A DNA stretch of 64,000 nucleotides. Origin: Segatella hominis. GTDB taxonomy: Bacteria; Bacteroidota; Bacteroidia; Bacteroidales; Bacteroidaceae. A program made the position numbers and the translations under genes. The stretch lies in the NCBI RefSeq assembly GCF_019249725.2, contig NZ_CP137559.1, forward strand, positions 101,001-165,000. The letters are read 5' to 3'. Below the pieces are notes generated by a model. It saw only the letters and a program-made list of their open reading frames with translations, had not been told where the DNA came from and ran no database searches. The first letter of the stretch is position 1. Each line of letters begins with the position of its first letter. Below, piece after piece: positions 34,364 to 43,066 of this stretch.

Positions 34364-35101
34364 ATGAGAGTCGGTTTATTTGTCCCTTGTTATGTAGATG
34401 CCTTATACCCTGAAGCTGGTGTGGCTACATACAAGTTGCTCAAACACTACGGTGTGGATGTGGACTATCCAGAGAAACAGACTTGTTGCGGTCAACCGAT
34501 GGCGAATGCGGGTTTCCAAAACAAGTCAGAGAAGGTCATCGAGGCTTTTGATGATCTTTTTAGAGACTACGATTATATTGTAGCTCCTTCTGCCTCGTGT
34601 GCAGCTTATGTAAAAGTGTATTATCCTAAGATTCTGGAGGGTAAGCATGAGTGTGTATCTTCCGGTAAGATAATGGATATAGTGGAATTCCTGCATGATG
34701 TGCTGAAAGTAGATCATGTGCCGGGCAAGTTCCCTCATGCCGTGAGTGTTCACAACAGTTGCCATGGCGTCAGGGAATTGGGGTTGTCATCACCTTCCGA
34801 GAGAAACGTCCAGCCGTTCAACAAGATTATTGATTTATTGAATATGGTGGATGGAATTACCATTCATGAACCGGAACGTAAGGATGAATGCTGTGGATTC
34901 GGTGGTATGTTTTCTATCGAAGAGCCCGCTGTTTCTACCCGTATGGGTGAGGACAAGATCAGACGCCACATGGCAACGGGAGCGGAATATGTTACCGGTC
35001 CGGATTCTTCCTGTCTGATGCACATGGCGGGCATTGCCAAGAAGGAGAAAATGCCTATTCAATTCATTCATGTTGTACAAATTTTAGCTGCAGGACTATG
35101 A
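34364..35101 (+). CDS. lutA: LutA-type (Fe-S)-binding oxidoreductase subunit
   Basis: The 245-residue protein has the two CCG-domain repeats of LutA/GlcF/HdrB-like proteins: TCCGQPMANAGF near residue 42 and ECCGFGGMFSIEEP near residue 173, each with nearby single Cys residues (VPCYVDALYPE; VHNSCHGVRELG). These bind iron-sulfur clusters. LutA works with LutB and LutC in oxidising L-lactate to pyruvate. A TACTTTTGC box at 34297-34305 may be its -7 element, though no clear TTG precedes it. It overlaps lutB by 4 bases. Confidence 0.92.
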   Translation: MRVGLFVPCYVDALYPEAGVATYKLLKHYGVDVDYPEKQTCCGQPMANAGFQNKSEKVIEAFDDLFRDYDYIVAPSASCAAYVKVYYPKILEGKHECVSSGKIMDIVEFLHDVLKVDHVPGKFPHAVSVHNSCHGVRELGLSSPSERNVQPFNKIIDLLNMVDGITIHEPERKDECCGFGGMFSIEEPAVSTRMGEDKIRRHMATGAEYVTGPDSSCLMHMAGIAKKEKMPIQFIHVVQILAAGL

Positions 35102-36471
35102 GTACAGAACATTCCAAGAGAGCCGCTAAGTTTACGGCAGATGTAGAAAAGACCACCTGGCATGATGCTACCTTCTGGTCTGTAAGACAAAAGAGAGATA
35201 AAATGGCGCATGAACTTCCGGAATGGGAAGATCTTCGCGAACTGGCTTCTGAAATTAAGATGCATACGATTACCCATCTGGCAGATTATCTTGATGTTTT
35301 TTCCAAGAATCTGGAGAGTCGTGGTGTCAAGGTGCATTGGGCAAAGGATGCGCAGGAATTTAATGAGATTGTGCTCGGCATCCTGAATGATCATCATGTG
35401 AAGAAAATGGTGAAATCAAAGTCTATGCTTACCGAAGAGTGTGAGATGAATCCTTATCTGGAAAAGCATGGTATTGATGTAGTGGAAACCGACTTGGGTG
35501 AGCGTATTATCCAACTCTTGGGTCAGAAACCGAGCCATATCGTGATGCCTGCCATCCATCTCAAGCGTGAAGAAGTGGGCAAGATGTTTGAGGAGAAGGG
35601 AATCTCCAAGGAAATAGGAAATTATGACCCAACTTATCTCACCCGCTGCGCCCGTCATCATCTTCGCAACCAGTTTATGGAGGCTGGAGCAGGAATGACC
35701 GGATGTAATTTTGGAGTGGCTGAAACGGGTGATTGCGTGGTTTGTACCAATGAAGGTAATGCTGATATGACTACCTCCATGCCTAAGCTTCATATTGTGG
35801 CGATGGGTATTGAGAAGTTGGTTCCTGATTACAAGTCTTTGGCAGTATTCCAGCGTCTGCTTTGCCGTTGCGGTACAGGTCAGCCTACTACGGCTTTCAC
35901 TTCTCATTTCCGTCAGGCTCGTCCGGGTGCAGAAATGCATGTGGTTCTGGTGGATAATGGCAGAAGCGATATTCTTGCAGATAAAGACCATTGGCAGACT
36001 TTGAAGTGTATGCGTTGCGGTGCCTGTATGAATACTTGTCCTGTCTATCGTCGTTCCGGCGGATACAGTTATACTTATTTCATTCCTGGTCCTGTGGGTG
36101 TGAATTTGGGTATGCTGAAGAATCCTCAGAAATATGCAGATAATGTTTCTGCCTGCACCTTGTGTCTGTCGTGTGATAATGTCTGTCCTTCCAAGGTGGG
36201 TCCGGGTTCCCAGATTTATGTCTGGCGCCAGAGCCTTGACAGATTGGGCAAGGCTAATCCGATCAAGAAGGCGATGTCCAGCGGTATGGAATATCTCTTC
36301 GACCGTCCTTCACTTTATACCACAGCCTTGAAATTTGCGCCACTTGCCAATCTGATTCCAGAGTGTTGCACACATTTCAGTAATTGGAATGCTTGGGGTA
36401 TTGGCCATGCCATGCCTGAGTTTGCGAAGAAGTCGTTTCATCAATTATGGAAGGAGGGGAAAGTAAAATGA
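35098..36471 (+). CDS. lutB: LutB-type lactate utilisation iron-sulfur protein
   Basis: The 457-residue protein has the LUD domain (residues about 60-300, with VKSKSMLTEECEMNPYLEKH and TGCNFGVAETGDCV). Two 4Fe-4S clusters follow: CMRCGACMNTCPVYRRSGG and CTLCLSCDNVCPSKV. These carry electrons in the LutABC lactate dehydrogenase complex. Start and stop codons overlap its neighbours (ATGA at both ends), showing a tight operon. Confidence 0.94.
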   Translation: MSTEHSKRAAKFTADVEKTTWHDATFWSVRQKRDKMAHELPEWEDLRELASEIKMHTITHLADYLDVFSKNLESRGVKVHWAKDAQEFNEIVLGILNDHHVKKMVKSKSMLTEECEMNPYLEKHGIDVVETDLGERIIQLLGQKPSHIVMPAIHLKREEVGKMFEEKGISKEIGNYDPTYLTRCARHHLRNQFMEAGAGMTGCNFGVAETGDCVVCTNEGNADMTTSMPKLHIVAMGIEKLVPDYKSLAVFQRLLCRCGTGQPTTAFTSHFRQARPGAEMHVVLVDNGRSDILADKDHWQTLKCMRCGACMNTCPVYRRSGGYSYTYFIPGPVGVNLGMLKNPQKYADNVSACTLCLSCDNVCPSKVGPGSQIYVWRQSLDRLGKANPIKKAMSSGMEYLFDRPSLYTTALKFAPLANLIPECCTHFSNWNAWGIGHAMPEFAKKSFHQLWKEGKVK

Positions 36472-37094
36472 AAAAAGAAGATTTCCTGAATAAGTTGCGT
36501 AAGAATACGCATGTTCAATTTGATAAGCCTTCTGTAGAAATCAAAGGCATTCAGTATGAGGATACTTTGCAGCAGTTTGTTGACATGAGCCAGTCTGTGG
36601 GTGCCCATGTGATGAGAGCCAGCAAGGATGACGATAGGCTCAACGAGATTGTGAAAATGGCTTATCCTCAGGCTAAGGTGTTTGCCAGCAATCTGCCAGA
36701 TATTCAGTTGGAAAAATTGCAGGCTTTTACTCCTGATGGGGGAACGGATGAAGTCGTTTTGCGCAATCCGGATACTGTGGCTGAGGCCAACGAACTGAAT
36801 GGTACGGATGTCTGCGTAGTCCGTGGACAGTTGGGCGTAGCTGAAAATGGTTGTGTCTGGATTCCTCAGACCATGAAGGAGAAGGCTGAACTTTTCATTT
36901 CGGAATACCTGGTTATTATCCTTGATGAGAAGTCTGTGGTAAACAATATGCATGAGGCTTATGCCCGCATCGAGATGGATCCGAAATATAATTTCGGTAT
37001 ATTTATCAGTGGACCGAGCAAGACTGCTGATATTGAACAGGCTCTTGTTATGGGAGCGCAGGCTGCCAGAGGTGTGACAATCGTGCTTTGCTAA
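36468..37094 (+). CDS. lutC: LutC-type lactate utilisation protein
   Basis: The ATG at 36468, overlapping the lutB stop, is preferred to the in-frame ATG at 36447. The resulting 208-residue protein has a LUD domain with VCVVRGQLGVAENGCVWIPQ and FGIFISGPSKTADIEQALVM, the family's C-terminal signature with GAQAARGV. It is the third subunit of the LutABC system. Confidence 0.93.
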   Translation: MKKEDFLNKLRKNTHVQFDKPSVEIKGIQYEDTLQQFVDMSQSVGAHVMRASKDDDRLNEIVKMAYPQAKVFASNLPDIQLEKLQAFTPDGGTDEVVLRNPDTVAEANELNGTDVCVVRGQLGVAENGCVWIPQTMKEKAELFISEYLVIILDEKSVVNNMHEAYARIEMDPKYNFGIFISGPSKTADIEQALVMGAQAARGVTIVLC

Positions 37095-37162
37095 AATGTT
37101 ATAGGTATATAAAAAACAACTGTTAACTGTTGCAGTTCATTTAGCTGAATCTATATATAAAG

Positions 37163-37201
37163 AAAATCCCGGAAACATCTTGACTGAGTTTCCGGGATTT
37201 T
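37163..37201. terminator. Bidirectional terminator between lutC and the GNAT gene
   Basis: AAAATCCCGGAAAC pairs perfectly with GTTTCCGGGATTTT (14 bp) around an 11-base loop, with a T-rich run on the plus side and an A-rich run on the other. It serves the two converging genes. Confidence 0.9.
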
Positions 37202-37216
37202 CTTATATTGTTCTTT

Positions 37217-38170
37217 CTACAGTTCCCATTCGTAAGTATCATAAACGACGCCTCTTCCTCCAAACCCTTCTTTCTGGTGGATGAGGTTCTCGTTGAGATA
37301 AGTACCTTGCTGCTCGGTTGATTTTCCAAAGTCAAAATAGGTAGTATTCCATTGCTTTTGGTTGATTAGCTCATCAAAGAGCAGGTCGAGTGCTCCCTCT
37401 TCTTTCCCTTGAGGCGATGCTGCGATGTATTGGGTATGCGTCACTTGCGGGGTGATGTAGATGAGGCTTCCGGCGAGAACGCTGTGGTTTTCTGCATCCT
37501 TTACCACATAGCCCTTGATGTTTTCTGGGAATCGTGTCATCAGAAGTTTCAATTCCTCATAGGTGTGAACCGGAGCAGTATGGTATTTGTGCTGGAGATT
37601 AGTATTGAGAATGTTCCAAAACTCCCAGATGTCATTCATGTTTGCTTCATGAATAGAAAGGTTGCAGCGGTTGGCCTTATGAATCCCTCTTCTTCTTTGT
37701 TCGGAGAAACGCAGTTTATGCGTCAGGGGAATGGTGGTGGAGATTTCTCTTGCCGATAGCCGAGCCTTACATGTTTGCATGATGGCATAGAGGTCTTCCT
37801 CTGATGGAATGTTGTGGTAAATCCAAGGTATTGCTTTATATATGACTTTCTGAAATCCTCTTTCTTTCAGATAGATATTGATAGCATCAAATACCTGACA
37901 GGTGATGGCTGCCGTCATTTTGTTGCAGGTAAGCAGTCCGCCGTATGTGAGTCCCTGATGTGAAATAAGGGTTTTATCTACAACTTCATTTGCAGGCAGC
38001 AAAGCGCAGAGTTTTCCGTTATAGAAAATCATCAGGGAATGGTCATGAAATCTGTCCTGATGATAATCCATATAGTTTCTGTCAAAAAGAAACGTGCCTT
38101 GCCTGGATTTTGCCACGAAGTCATTCCAGTCTTGTTTCTCTTGGGGTGTATATCTTTTGATTTCTATCAT
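37217..38170 (-). CDS. GNAT-family acetyltransferase (FemAB-like)
   Basis: The 317-residue protein has two GNAT-like halves, as in FemAB/Acetyltransf_6 proteins. The C-terminal half contains YVVKDAENHSVLAGSLIYIT, and DFGKSTEQQGTYLNENLIHQ then a Gly-rich end. It lies downstream of a sugar 3,4-ketoisomerase-like gene, so it may acylate an amino sugar for a surface glycan. The exact substrate cannot be told. Start and stop spacing suggest cotranscription with the ketoisomerase. Confidence 0.8.
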   Translation of the reverse strand: MIEIKRYTPQEKQDWNDFVAKSRQGTFLFDRNYMDYHQDRFHDHSLMIFYNGKLCALLPANEVVDKTLISHQGLTYGGLLTCNKMTAAITCQVFDAINIYLKERGFQKVIYKAIPWIYHNIPSEEDLYAIMQTCKARLSAREISTTIPLTHKLRFSEQRRRGIHKANRCNLSIHEANMNDIWEFWNILNTNLQHKYHTAPVHTYEELKLLMTRFPENIKGYVVKDAENHSVLAGSLIYITPQVTHTQYIAASPQGKEEGALDLLFDELINQKQWNTTYFDFGKSTEQQGTYLNENLIHQKEGFGGRGVVYDTYEWEL

Positions 38171-38207
38171 TTTATCTTCTGATTTCTATCATTTTGGCTG
38201 AAGTTTT

Positions 38208-38624
38208 TTATTTCCCGGCTTCTCTTTCTTGGATGTAATCGATGAAGTCTTCATATTCATAGAGATAGTCTTCCGGCTCATACAATCTGGAGGCTAAAAC
38301 CAGACAGACGGCACCTGATGAGAAATCATCAATGGTTCGCCATATTTCCGTATCGAGCAGAAGTCCCTGGTCAGGACGGTTCAGGAAGTAGTCCTTTTTC
38401 TCATGTCCATCGTCCAGATGAACGGTAAAGGAGCCACTGGCGGCTATGATGATCTGCTTCAGCTTTTTGTGAGCATGACCTCCGCGGCTTTCTCCTCCCG
38501 GCACGTCGTATATCCAGTAGAGGCGTTTGGGCACGAACGGCAGACCCGCATCCTTGTCGGTGCAGGAACAGTAGCCTTCTTCCTCCTTTTTATTTAATTG
38601 TATGATTCTTCCTAATTCTTTCAT
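38208..38624 (-). CDS. FdtA/QdtA-type sugar 3,4-ketoisomerase (WxcM-like cupin)
   Basis: This 138-residue cupin has the family features RLYWIYDVPGGESRGGHAHK with the metal/active-site His, LKQIIIAASGSFTVHLDDG and LDTEIWRTIDDFSSGAVCLV. FdtA and QdtA isomerise dTDP-4-keto-6-deoxyglucose to the 3-keto form, the step before making 3-amino-3,6-dideoxyhexoses such as Fuc3NAc or Qui3NAc. The GNAT gene 37 bases downstream could do the later acetylation. No aminotransferase gene is adjacent, so it would have to be supplied elsewhere. Confidence 0.85.
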   Translation of the reverse strand: MKELGRIIQLNKKEEEGYCSCTDKDAGLPFVPKRLYWIYDVPGGESRGGHAHKKLKQIIIAASGSFTVHLDDGHEKKDYFLNRPDQGLLLDTEIWRTIDDFSSGAVCLVLASRLYEPEDYLYEYEDFIDYIQEREAGK

Positions 38625-38670
38625 GACTTAATATACTCGCATTTATAGAAAGAACGCATAATCGGCGATA

Positions 38671-39546
38671 TTATTGTTTGCCGTTGATTCTTTGTATCTC
38701 TTCAGCTATCAGTTTGGAATAAATATCAGCTCCTGTTGCGTTGAGATGATTGGCATTGTGAAACCATTCTCTGTGCTTTGTGAAGCGTTTGTCGCAGAAA
38801 TGATTCAGCAAAGGAATCTTCTGAGCTTTGCAGATCTTTTTCAGAGGTATGAACACCGAGTCGCTCTGGTATGAGAGTTGGGGAGAGGCGGCAAATATCA
38901 GCTGGATCTGCTGTTGCTGGCAGGTCGTGATGAGTTTCTGCAGGTATTCATATTTCAGTTTGTCATGCTTGTCTTGCGGCAGGTTTTCCGGTATGATGGC
39001 CTGGCAACCCTCGTAGGGCACAAATCCCTTTTTGTCTGTACGGTCTTCTGCTCTTGTATCTGCGAGAAGTTTCAGCAGGCGCGAGTTGAAAGGGTAGAAC
39101 GGAAATAGCATTTTGAAGCGTTCCGTTGCATCCACGTCATGGAAGATAGAGCTGATATGATCGCGCCAATAGTAAGGACGCAGATTGCCGAGATACGTTG
39201 TGTTGTCATCTTCCAGCAGGTCGTAGTCTGGTTCCACGTCGTAGATAATGGATTTCACCTTGTTCCTTTCTTCTACCAGTTGCAGCCTGCCATAATTGAA
39301 AATGATTCCCATGCGGTCTTCCCCTATATTATAATAAGGTGTAAGATATTGGGGATTATAATGGTGAAGGGCGCGCGATGAACCCATGATCAGATGATCT
39401 GCTTTCAACTGGTCATGGATGTATTTCAGTCTTCCACTTTCCCCTTTGGCATGTGATTCCAGAAAGTAAAAGCCTGTGCTGAGGGCTACATAGATGAGTG
39501 CCATCAACAGGACGAATACCGATATTTTACCAAAAAACTTTCTCAT
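38671..39546 (-). CDS. SGNH-like protein paired with the MBOAT acyltransferase
   Basis: From the ATG at 39546 (MRKFFGKISVFVLLMALIYV) there is one N-terminal membrane anchor. A possible SGNH Ser motif lies in DHLIMGSSRALHHYNP. A closing Asn-His pair lies in WFHNANHLNATGADIY, which fits the AlgX/AlgJ/DltD-like SGNH layout. It lies 4 bases after the MBOAT gene. In AlgI-AlgJ or DltB-DltD pairs the MBOAT protein moves an acyl group across the membrane and the SGNH protein helps place it on a polymer. That role here is inferred. In-frame ATGs at 39564 and 39582 are less likely. Confidence 0.75.
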   Translation of the reverse strand: MRKFFGKISVFVLLMALIYVALSTGFYFLESHAKGESGRLKYIHDQLKADHLIMGSSRALHHYNPQYLTPYYNIGEDRMGIIFNYGRLQLVEERNKVKSIIYDVEPDYDLLEDDNTTYLGNLRPYYWRDHISSIFHDVDATERFKMLFPFYPFNSRLLKLLADTRAEDRTDKKGFVPYEGCQAIIPENLPQDKHDKLKYEYLQKLITTCQQQQIQLIFAASPQLSYQSDSVFIPLKKICKAQKIPLLNHFCDKRFTKHREWFHNANHLNATGADIYSKLIAEEIQRINGKQ

Positions 39547-39550
39547 GACT

Positions 39551-41089
39551 TTAAAATCTGGCATAAATGAATTGACCCGCATCGAAAACTCCGAAGAGTA
39601 GGATGCTTGTAAAGATGAATAGATAGGTGGCCCATCTCACCCATCTCTTTGGGTGATAAAACGGATTGCAGGAAGGTCGGATTTCGTCTATCAGATCCTT
39701 AATGAATACGATGGCGATAAAGACGTAGATAAACTTCTCGCAGATTCCGAAATGCATGTCCTGACTGGTAAATATCTTTTCAATTACTATCCACGCATCT
39801 TCTATCGTATTCATGCGGAAGAATATCCACAGGAATGTGATGAGGAAAAACGTAAGGATGATTCTTGCCAACCGGATGCTTCTGTTTTTAATGGAGAAAT
39901 ATCTCGGTTTGATGGAGGAGGATTCTATGTCGGTTGAAGAGAACTTGGATTCTTTCTTTTTTTGTAAGCCTAATATTTTTTCGATGACCTGAAACAGTCC
40001 GTGCAATAGTCCCCATACGATAAAGGTCCAGTTGGCTCCGTGCCAGATTCCGCTTACTGCGAATGTAATGAGGATATTGGCATAGTTCCGTTTTTTCGAG
40101 CAACGGCTTCCTCCCAGTGGGATGTAGATGTAGTCTCTGAGCCAATGTGCCAAGGTAATGTGCCATCTGTGCCAGAAGTCTGTGATTCCGATAGAGAAGT
40201 AGGGATTGTGGAAATTCTGTTTGAGATTGTAGCCCAATGTGGCTGCTGCGCCTATGGCCATGAGCGAATAGCCGGCGAAGTCTGTATAGAGTTGGATGGA
40301 ATAGAGAATGGCTGCCATCAGGAGCGACGAACCACTTTCTTGTAGAAAACCATCAAATACCGGGTCGATGTAGAGTTGTAATCTGTCTGCAATCACTACT
40401 TTGAGAAACATTCCCCAAAGTATCATTTTCAATCCTTTTTCTGCCAGTGGACGGTTGAAACCCTGTACCGTGTTCAACTGGGGCATCAGTTGGTCGTATC
40501 TGTTGATCGGACCGGCTATCATGGAAGGGAAGAAAGCCATGTAAGTGAGATAGTTCGACAGATTTTGCTCGGCTGGATATTTCTTGCGGTAAACATCGAA
40601 TACATAGCTCAGAGCCTGGAAGGTGAAGAAGGAAATGCCTAATGGGGCAATGATGGAGAAATGGTTTTCATTCGAGATGAAGCCGAAACTATTCGTAAAG
40701 GAACTAAGATTTTCCGAGATGAAGTGCCCGTATTTGAAAACGACAAGCGGAAGAATGGTTGCAATGACTTCTGCACAGATTGTTCCTTTTCCGCAGATAG
40801 TTTCTTTCCCGCAGTTCTTCTTGTCCGGGTCTTTCCTCAGGTTTTTCTCTAAATCTTTTTCCTGGTCTTTCTCCAGATACTTGTTCTGATTTCTTTCCTG
40901 ATATTTGGCAAAGAAGTAGGAGATGAGGCTCACGGTGATAAGAGTGAAGGTCATCCATTTGTTGTAATAGATGTAAATGCCGTAAGAGGCGAGCAGAAAG
41001 AAATATTTGCGATACGGAACAGTAAGATTGTTCCCTACCATGAAAATGATAGGGAACAACCAAATGAATAAAAATGAATTATATACCAT
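39551..41089 (-). CDS. MBOAT O-acyltransferase (AlgI/DltB-like)
   Basis: The 512-residue protein has about ten to twelve hydrophobic segments and the MBOAT signatures FWHRWHITLAHWLRDYIYIP and the catalytic-His motif SGIWHGANWTFIVWGLLHG. It would transfer an acyl group from the cytoplasm to an extracellular glycan or teichoic-like polymer. An unusual Lys/Asp/Glu-rich repeat-like segment (EKDQEKDLEKNLRKDPDKK then CGKETICGKGTIC) at residues about 72-107 lies in a cytoplasmic loop. The SGNH partner gene follows at once. Confidence 0.92.
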   Translation of the reverse strand: MVYNSFLFIWLFPIIFMVGNNLTVPYRKYFFLLASYGIYIYYNKWMTFTLITVSLISYFFAKYQERNQNKYLEKDQEKDLEKNLRKDPDKKNCGKETICGKGTICAEVIATILPLVVFKYGHFISENLSSFTNSFGFISNENHFSIIAPLGISFFTFQALSYVFDVYRKKYPAEQNLSNYLTYMAFFPSMIAGPINRYDQLMPQLNTVQGFNRPLAEKGLKMILWGMFLKVVIADRLQLYIDPVFDGFLQESGSSLLMAAILYSIQLYTDFAGYSLMAIGAAATLGYNLKQNFHNPYFSIGITDFWHRWHITLAHWLRDYIYIPLGGSRCSKKRNYANILITFAVSGIWHGANWTFIVWGLLHGLFQVIEKILGLQKKKESKFSSTDIESSSIKPRYFSIKNRSIRLARIILTFFLITFLWIFFRMNTIEDAWIVIEKIFTSQDMHFGICEKFIYVFIAIVFIKDLIDEIRPSCNPFYHPKRWVRWATYLFIFTSILLFGVFDAGQFIYARF

Positions 41090-41130
41090 CTAATGTTTGT
41101 AGGGTTAGATGTGTCTTATTCTTTTAAGAA

Positions 41131-42312
41131 TTATTTCTTCATATAAGGGTCGGTGCCCAAAACGGTCTTTGCCAGGCGCTTTGCCTTGTCGCGAAGCTGA
41201 TTGAGGTCAGCATCCTTTTCTCCGTAGCAGAGAACGACGCCCATACGGCGGCCTACGTGAGCCTCTGGTTTTCCGAAAATGCGGATACGGGTATGATCTT
41301 CCTTCAGCGCATCCATGAAATTGTAGTTGAGCGGCTCGGTGCTTTCTTCCGGTGAGAGAATAACGGCAGAGCATCCAGCGTGCTCCAGGTGAATGCCTGC
41401 TATTGGCAAGCCCATCACAGCACGGAAATGGAGCTCAAACTCGCTCAGGTTGGTGGTGTGACCGAGAGTTACCATACCTGTATCGTGTGGACGTGGACTC
41501 AACTCAGAGAAAATCACTTCGCCCTGCTTGCTCAGGAAGAATTCTACGCCCCAGAGACCAGCACCGGTCAAAGCCTTGGTCACTTCGGCTGCAATATGCT
41601 GTGCTTTCTTCAATGCTTCCTCTGGCAACTGGAAGGGTTGCCAGCTCTCGCGGTAGTCGCCACCTTTCTGAATGTGTCCGATAGGAGGGCAGAAGAGGGT
41701 AGGACCATCCTTCTGGGTTACGGTGAGGAGTGTGAACTCAGAGTCGAAATCAATGAATTCCTCGATGATGACTTCCTTCACATCGCCACGACCTTCCTCC
41801 ATAGCTTCCTTGTAAGCCTCCACGAGTTCGTCGTCATTGTGTACATAGCTCTGTCCATGACCGCTGGAACTCATCAATGGCTTCACTACACATGGGAAAC
41901 CGATTTCGTCGGCTGCATTCTTGAATTCCTCGAATGTCTTAGCGTAGAAATACTTGGCTGTGCGCAGACCCAGTTCCTTGGCGGCCAGATCGCGGATGGC
42001 ACGGCGGTTCATGGTGTAGTTCACGGCACGGGCAGAAGGTACAATCTGAATGCCCTCTTTCTCGAAGTCGAAGAGACGCTCTGTACGGATAGCTTCAATC
42101 TCAGGCACGATGATGTCTGGGTGATGTTTCTCAACCACTGCGGTCAATGCGTCGCCATCGAGCATTGAGAACACTTCTCGCTCGTCAGCAACCTGCATGG
42201 CAGGAGCATTGTCATACTTGTCGCAAGCGATGACATACTGTCCAGCACGCTTTGCGGCGATGGTAAATTCTTTGCCCAGTTCGCCTGAGCCCAAAAGCAT
42301 AATCTTCTTCAT
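41131..42312 (-). CDS. purT: Formate-dependent phosphoribosylglycinamide formyltransferase
   Basis: The 393-residue ATP-grasp protein starts [20 protein letters not shown] and has the PurT signatures [45 protein letters not shown] and [11 protein letters not shown]. It makes formyl-GAR from GAR, formate and ATP, an alternative to PurN in purine synthesis. The following gene on the strand is a separate unit. Confidence 0.96.
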   Translation of the reverse strand: MKKIMLLGSGELGKEFTIAAKRAGQYVIACDKYDNAPAMQVADEREVFSMLDGDALTAVVEKHHPDIIVPEIEAIRTERLFDFEKEGIQIVPSARAVNYTMNRRAIRDLAAKELGLRTAKYFYAKTFEEFKNAADEIGFPCVVKPLMSSSGHGQSYVHNDDELVEAYKEAMEEGRGDVKEVIIEEFIDFDSEFTLLTVTQKDGPTLFCPPIGHIQKGGDYRESWQPFQLPEEALKKAQHIAAEVTKALTGAGLWGVEFFLSKQGEVIFSELSPRPHDTGMVTLGHTTNLSEFELHFRAVMGLPIAGIHLEHAGCSAVILSPEESTEPLNYNFMDALKEDHTRIRIFGKPEAHVGRRMGVVLCYGEKDADLNQLRDKAKRLAKTVLGTDPYMKK

Positions 42313-42410
42313 TATATTGTGAGTTAAATTTCTTATGAATTGAATTTCTTATGAGTTTTCTTCTGAGTCTGAATTCTTATTCCGTTGAATTTCTTTCTGA
42401 GTCAGATTTC

Positions 42411-43028
42411 TTATAATTTGAACTTTTTTCTGATAAACTCTTCGATGAATTTCTCAGTCTCTTCCAGTCCCAGCAGGCTGCTGTTGATGCAGAGATCGTA
42501 ACTCTCGCTGTGTCCCCATTTCTTGCCGGTATAGTAGCCATAGTAGGAAGCACGTTCTTCCTCATGGTTGGTGATGAATTTGCGGGCAGCGGCACGGTCG
42601 ATGTTCTTGCGCTTGCAAACGGCCTTGATGCGGTCGTCGATATTGGCGGTGATGAAAATGTTGATCACGTTCTTATAGTCGCGCAGCACATAGTCGGCTG
42701 TTCTTCCTACAAATACGCAGTTGCCCTCATCGGCAGCCTTTCTGATGGCATCGCTCTGAAATTTATACAGACCTTCCTGTGAGAAATCATTGTGATAGAA
42801 GTTGCTGTCGCTCAGGAAAGGGAGATGGGTATGGAAGAGTGCTTTGAAAAATCCCTTCTGCTCATCGTTCTGCTCGAAGAATTTCTCTGAGAATCCACTC
42901 TCCTTGGCTGCCAGATTGAGAAGTTCACGGTCGTAGCACTTGCAACCGAAGGCTTTTGCCAGCTTCTCTGCGATAATATGGCCACCGCTTCCTATCTGGC
43001 GACCTACGTTTATGATGATTTTAGTCAT
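42411..43028 (-). CDS. Cytidylate-kinase-like family protein
   Basis: The 205-residue P-loop protein has VGRQIGSGGHIIAEKLAKAF as its Walker A segment and a conserved CYDRELLNLAAKESGF. GNCVFVGRTADYVLRD follows mid-protein. This is the Cytidylate_kin2 group common in Bacteroidota and Firmicutes, distinct from Cmk itself. The natural substrate is not settled. The 98 bases downstream carry loose repeats of GAATTTCTTATGA. Confidence 0.88.
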   Translation of the reverse strand: MTKIIINVGRQIGSGGHIIAEKLAKAFGCKCYDRELLNLAAKESGFSEKFFEQNDEQKGFFKALFHTHLPFLSDSNFYHNDFSQEGLYKFQSDAIRKAADEGNCVFVGRTADYVLRDYKNVINIFITANIDDRIKAVCKRKNIDRAAARKFITNHEEERASYYGYYTGKKWGHSESYDLCINSSLLGLEETEKFIEEFIRKKFKL

Positions 43029-43066
43029 AATTCTCTATTTTTAGTTGATGAATGTATGATGATGCT

